64,000 nt of DNA from NCBI GenBank assembly GCA_036971715.1, contig JAVHJL010000001.1, positions 2,232,001 to 2,296,000 on the forward strand, given 5' to 3'. The notes beneath the pieces are model-generated. The model was not told the origin of the DNA, made no database searches, and saw only the letters and a program-made list of their open reading frames with translations. Below are positions 62,112 through 64,000 of the stretch, piece after piece (position 1 is the first letter of the stretch; every line of letters begins with the position of its first letter). Made by a program: the position numbers and the translations under genes. The stretch comes from Arthrobotrys musiformis (Eukaryota > Ascomycota > Orbiliomycetes > Orbiliales > Orbiliaceae).

Positions 62112-63444
62112 ATGCGGCTTGATACACATTCTTTTCTAGCAGCGGCCTTGGTCGCCTTTGCCGCTTTCACCCCGGCCCTTGCGACTCCTTACCCCGAGGT
62201 TTCATGCAATTGCAAATACAACTGTTCTCCAAGCCAAATCGAAGCCTCGTTCAAGAAACCGCAGAATCTAGGGGATACGAAGTCTTTCTGCAGGAAGTAC
62301 CTAGGCCTCCCAGTCTCTTCGGTTGTCACTAAAACCAAGACAGTCAATGTCCCTGTGTAAGTGTCACTCGGTTATACATAGGCTTCGACTAGCTAGGCGA
62401 CGTCGATACTAACTATGCAGTAGTTATTACACTAAAACCACAACTAAGGGGAAAACCGCCAAAGCAGTGACGATCACCCGCACAAAGACGGGGTCGAAAA
62501 CCGTCACCAAACAAGCGACCTCACTGGCTACGACTACTGATGTGTCAACTATCTCCTCGACTTCAACCATCTTCGTTGTTTCTACCAGCGACGTAACCTC
62601 AACGGAATATGCCACCGCCACTTCTAATGTCATCCAAACTGTCACGGCCACGATCACGGAAACTTCCACTTCCACAGAAGTGCAGATTCTTACCTCCACT
62701 TCTTATCTTCCCAGTAGCGGTAGCACTAAACACAAGCGTTTCAATATGCCCAACGTGCCCATGGCTGATATGGACGGAAACGGCATTCGTATTGTGAAAC
62801 GGGGCAATACTGAATACAGCTATGCATTCAAGATCCCAGCTTATCTCCCCCAGGATCTCAAGCCTTCACAGATCTCCTCTGCTTGCAAGCGCATCAGCCC
62901 ATGCTCCACGAGGACCACCACTGTCACTAAAACCAAAAAGGTCCCGACTACGAAGACCTCCACAAAATATTCTACAGTTACTCCTTCTGTCTACAAAACT
63001 ACAACCATCATTAAAACCTTCACCACGACAAAGACTGCTCCTGTAACCATCGTCACCACCATCCTCTACACTACACTCACAAGCACTACAGTTACTGCTG
63101 AGACGGTGACCGAAACCATTGCTACCGAGACCGAAACCACCGCGACAATTACAACCACGGTCGAGACAGAGACTCTTACAGAAACTGCGTCCGAGACTCT
63201 TACCGAAACAGCAACCCAGACGGTGGTCACCGAATTGGCTTGCAACACTGGAATTGTGGCTTGCTCACTCGACCGCCCCGATAGTTGCTGCACCGGACAA
63301 TGTGTCAAATGGTTCTCCACCCCGAATTGCTGCACTGAATCCGCGACAACTTGCGATATCTACCACCCAGAGGGATGCTGTGGTGGAACCTGTGCATACA
63401 GCTACACCGATAGCAACAATAACCGTGTCTACAAATGTGTCTAG
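62112..63444 (+). CDS. secreted Thr-rich protein with twin cysteine modules and Kex2-like sites
   Basis: Two exons (62112-62356, 62421-63444) encode 422 residues. A signal peptide (FLAAALVAFAAFTPALA) precedes a short Cys-containing N-terminal domain (SCNCKYNCSPSQIE...FCRKYLG). A Thr/Lys-rich stalk follows. Two dibasic sites, KHKR ending at about residue 188 and KR at about 208-209, bracket a 19-residue segment and could be cut by Kex2 protease. A second Cys/Pro segment (DLKPSQISSACKRISPC) echoes the N-terminal domain. The last 67 residues hold twelve cysteines in two C-x7-CC-x3-C modules (CSLDRPDSCCTGQC and CDIYHPEGCCGGTC), a knottin-like spacing. No GPI or membrane anchor is seen. The function is unknown; surface or extracellular location is inferred. 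Confidence 0.8.
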
Positions 63445-64000
63445 ATCCCACATTCCACGGATCTCTTTTTGCGATGGCAATCATCTCTGTCTATTCTCGT
63501 CTTTCATTTACCTCTTTTTTCTTGTTCATGAATACATTTGTAATATTATCAAATCAAAATTCCCCTAGGTGAGGTTGACCGCGGGGACTTGGCGTATTTG
63601 GGGAAAGTGCTAGATTTAAACTTGCAACGGGAATGAATTTTATTGAAGGTAGCAACAGCATAGCATTGTATATATTGTATTTTGTATACCACTCTCTAGC
63701 GACGTATTAATGCAAATTATCGATCTAAAGAATTTTATTAATCAAATCCATATTTGGGGCAGGGAACTATCAGATGTGTTGAACATGTTGTATCTTCCCT
63801 CCATCATTATTGCCCGCTGAGTCGCGTCGAGACCGAATGGTTCACGTACATATGTCGGCGAAGTGGTCGATATATCAGGCTAACGGTCGTGAAGAGCAAT
63901 ACCCATGCAATATACACATGGCCTCGTACGAAACCGTGTGTATTGCCTTAAATTTTAGGTTTTCCGACCTCCTACGTATGGGAACCCCCCGGCCAAGAAA
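63445..64000. other. intergenic to window end
   Basis: This is the 3' flank of the secreted-protein gene. No further gene was seen before the end. Confidence 0.5.

Overview
The window looks like a filamentous ascomycete (Pezizomycotina) chromosome. Nearly every recognisable gene is split by short GT..AG introns, about 53-180 bp, often with a CTAAC-like branch site. The protein families (CFEM and CBM18 wall proteins, a Zn2Cys6 regulator, a fungal CorA-like protein, monocarboxylate-type and DHA1-type MFS transporters) are typical of that group. A Leotiomycete-like origin is possible but is only a guess. I rebuilt exon structures by hand; frames close without internal stops in every model given. 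No operon, virus, CRISPR array or intact transposon was seen.

Layout: 1.9-2.7 kb, VAMP7-like R-SNARE (-). 3.2 kb, intron-containing tRNA-Leu(AAG). 3.9-4.9 kb, diadenosine tetraphosphate phosphorylase (-), divergent from a CorA-like membrane protein (5.6-7.4 kb, +). 8.7-9.4 kb, small beta-trefoil-like protein. 11.7-13.7 kb, Zn2Cys6 transcription factor. 15.7-17.2 kb, secreted GH17 beta-1,3-glucanase. 21.2-23.4 kb, CFEM cell-surface protein with nine Cys-containing repeats. 24.3-27.5 kb, two paralogous protease-inhibitor-like (I66/cospin-like) genes (-). 28.3-31.9 kb, a 1086-residue Ser/Thr-rich protein ending in three CBM18 chitin-binding modules (-). 34.6-36.4 kb, MCT-type MFS transporter (-). 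38.8-41.2 kb, DHA1-type MFS transporter (-). 45.7-46.8 kb, single-pass surface protein (-). 50.1-51.6 kb, HNH_2-like protein. 52.4-53.0 and 53.3-54.8 kb, two proteins of unknown function. 56.3-58.0 kb, AAAP amino-acid transporter. 58.3-60.5 kb, three small Cys-rich ORFs. 62.1-63.4 kb, a secreted Ser/Thr-rich protein with a cysteine-knot-like C-terminus and two Kex2-like sites. Long intergenic stretches separate these genes.

The genes do not form one pathway. A recurring theme is the cell surface: glucan and chitin interaction (GH17, CBM18, CFEM, mucin-like stalk proteins) and solute transport (MCT, DHA1, AAAP, CorA-like). The best candidates for something undescribed are (i) the three genes at 8.7, 24.3 and 26.6 kb, which share intron phases and local motifs and so appear to form one diverged beta-trefoil family; (ii) the uncharacterised four-exon protein at 53.3-54.8 kb; and (iii) the mucin-like surface proteins with unusual repeat units.
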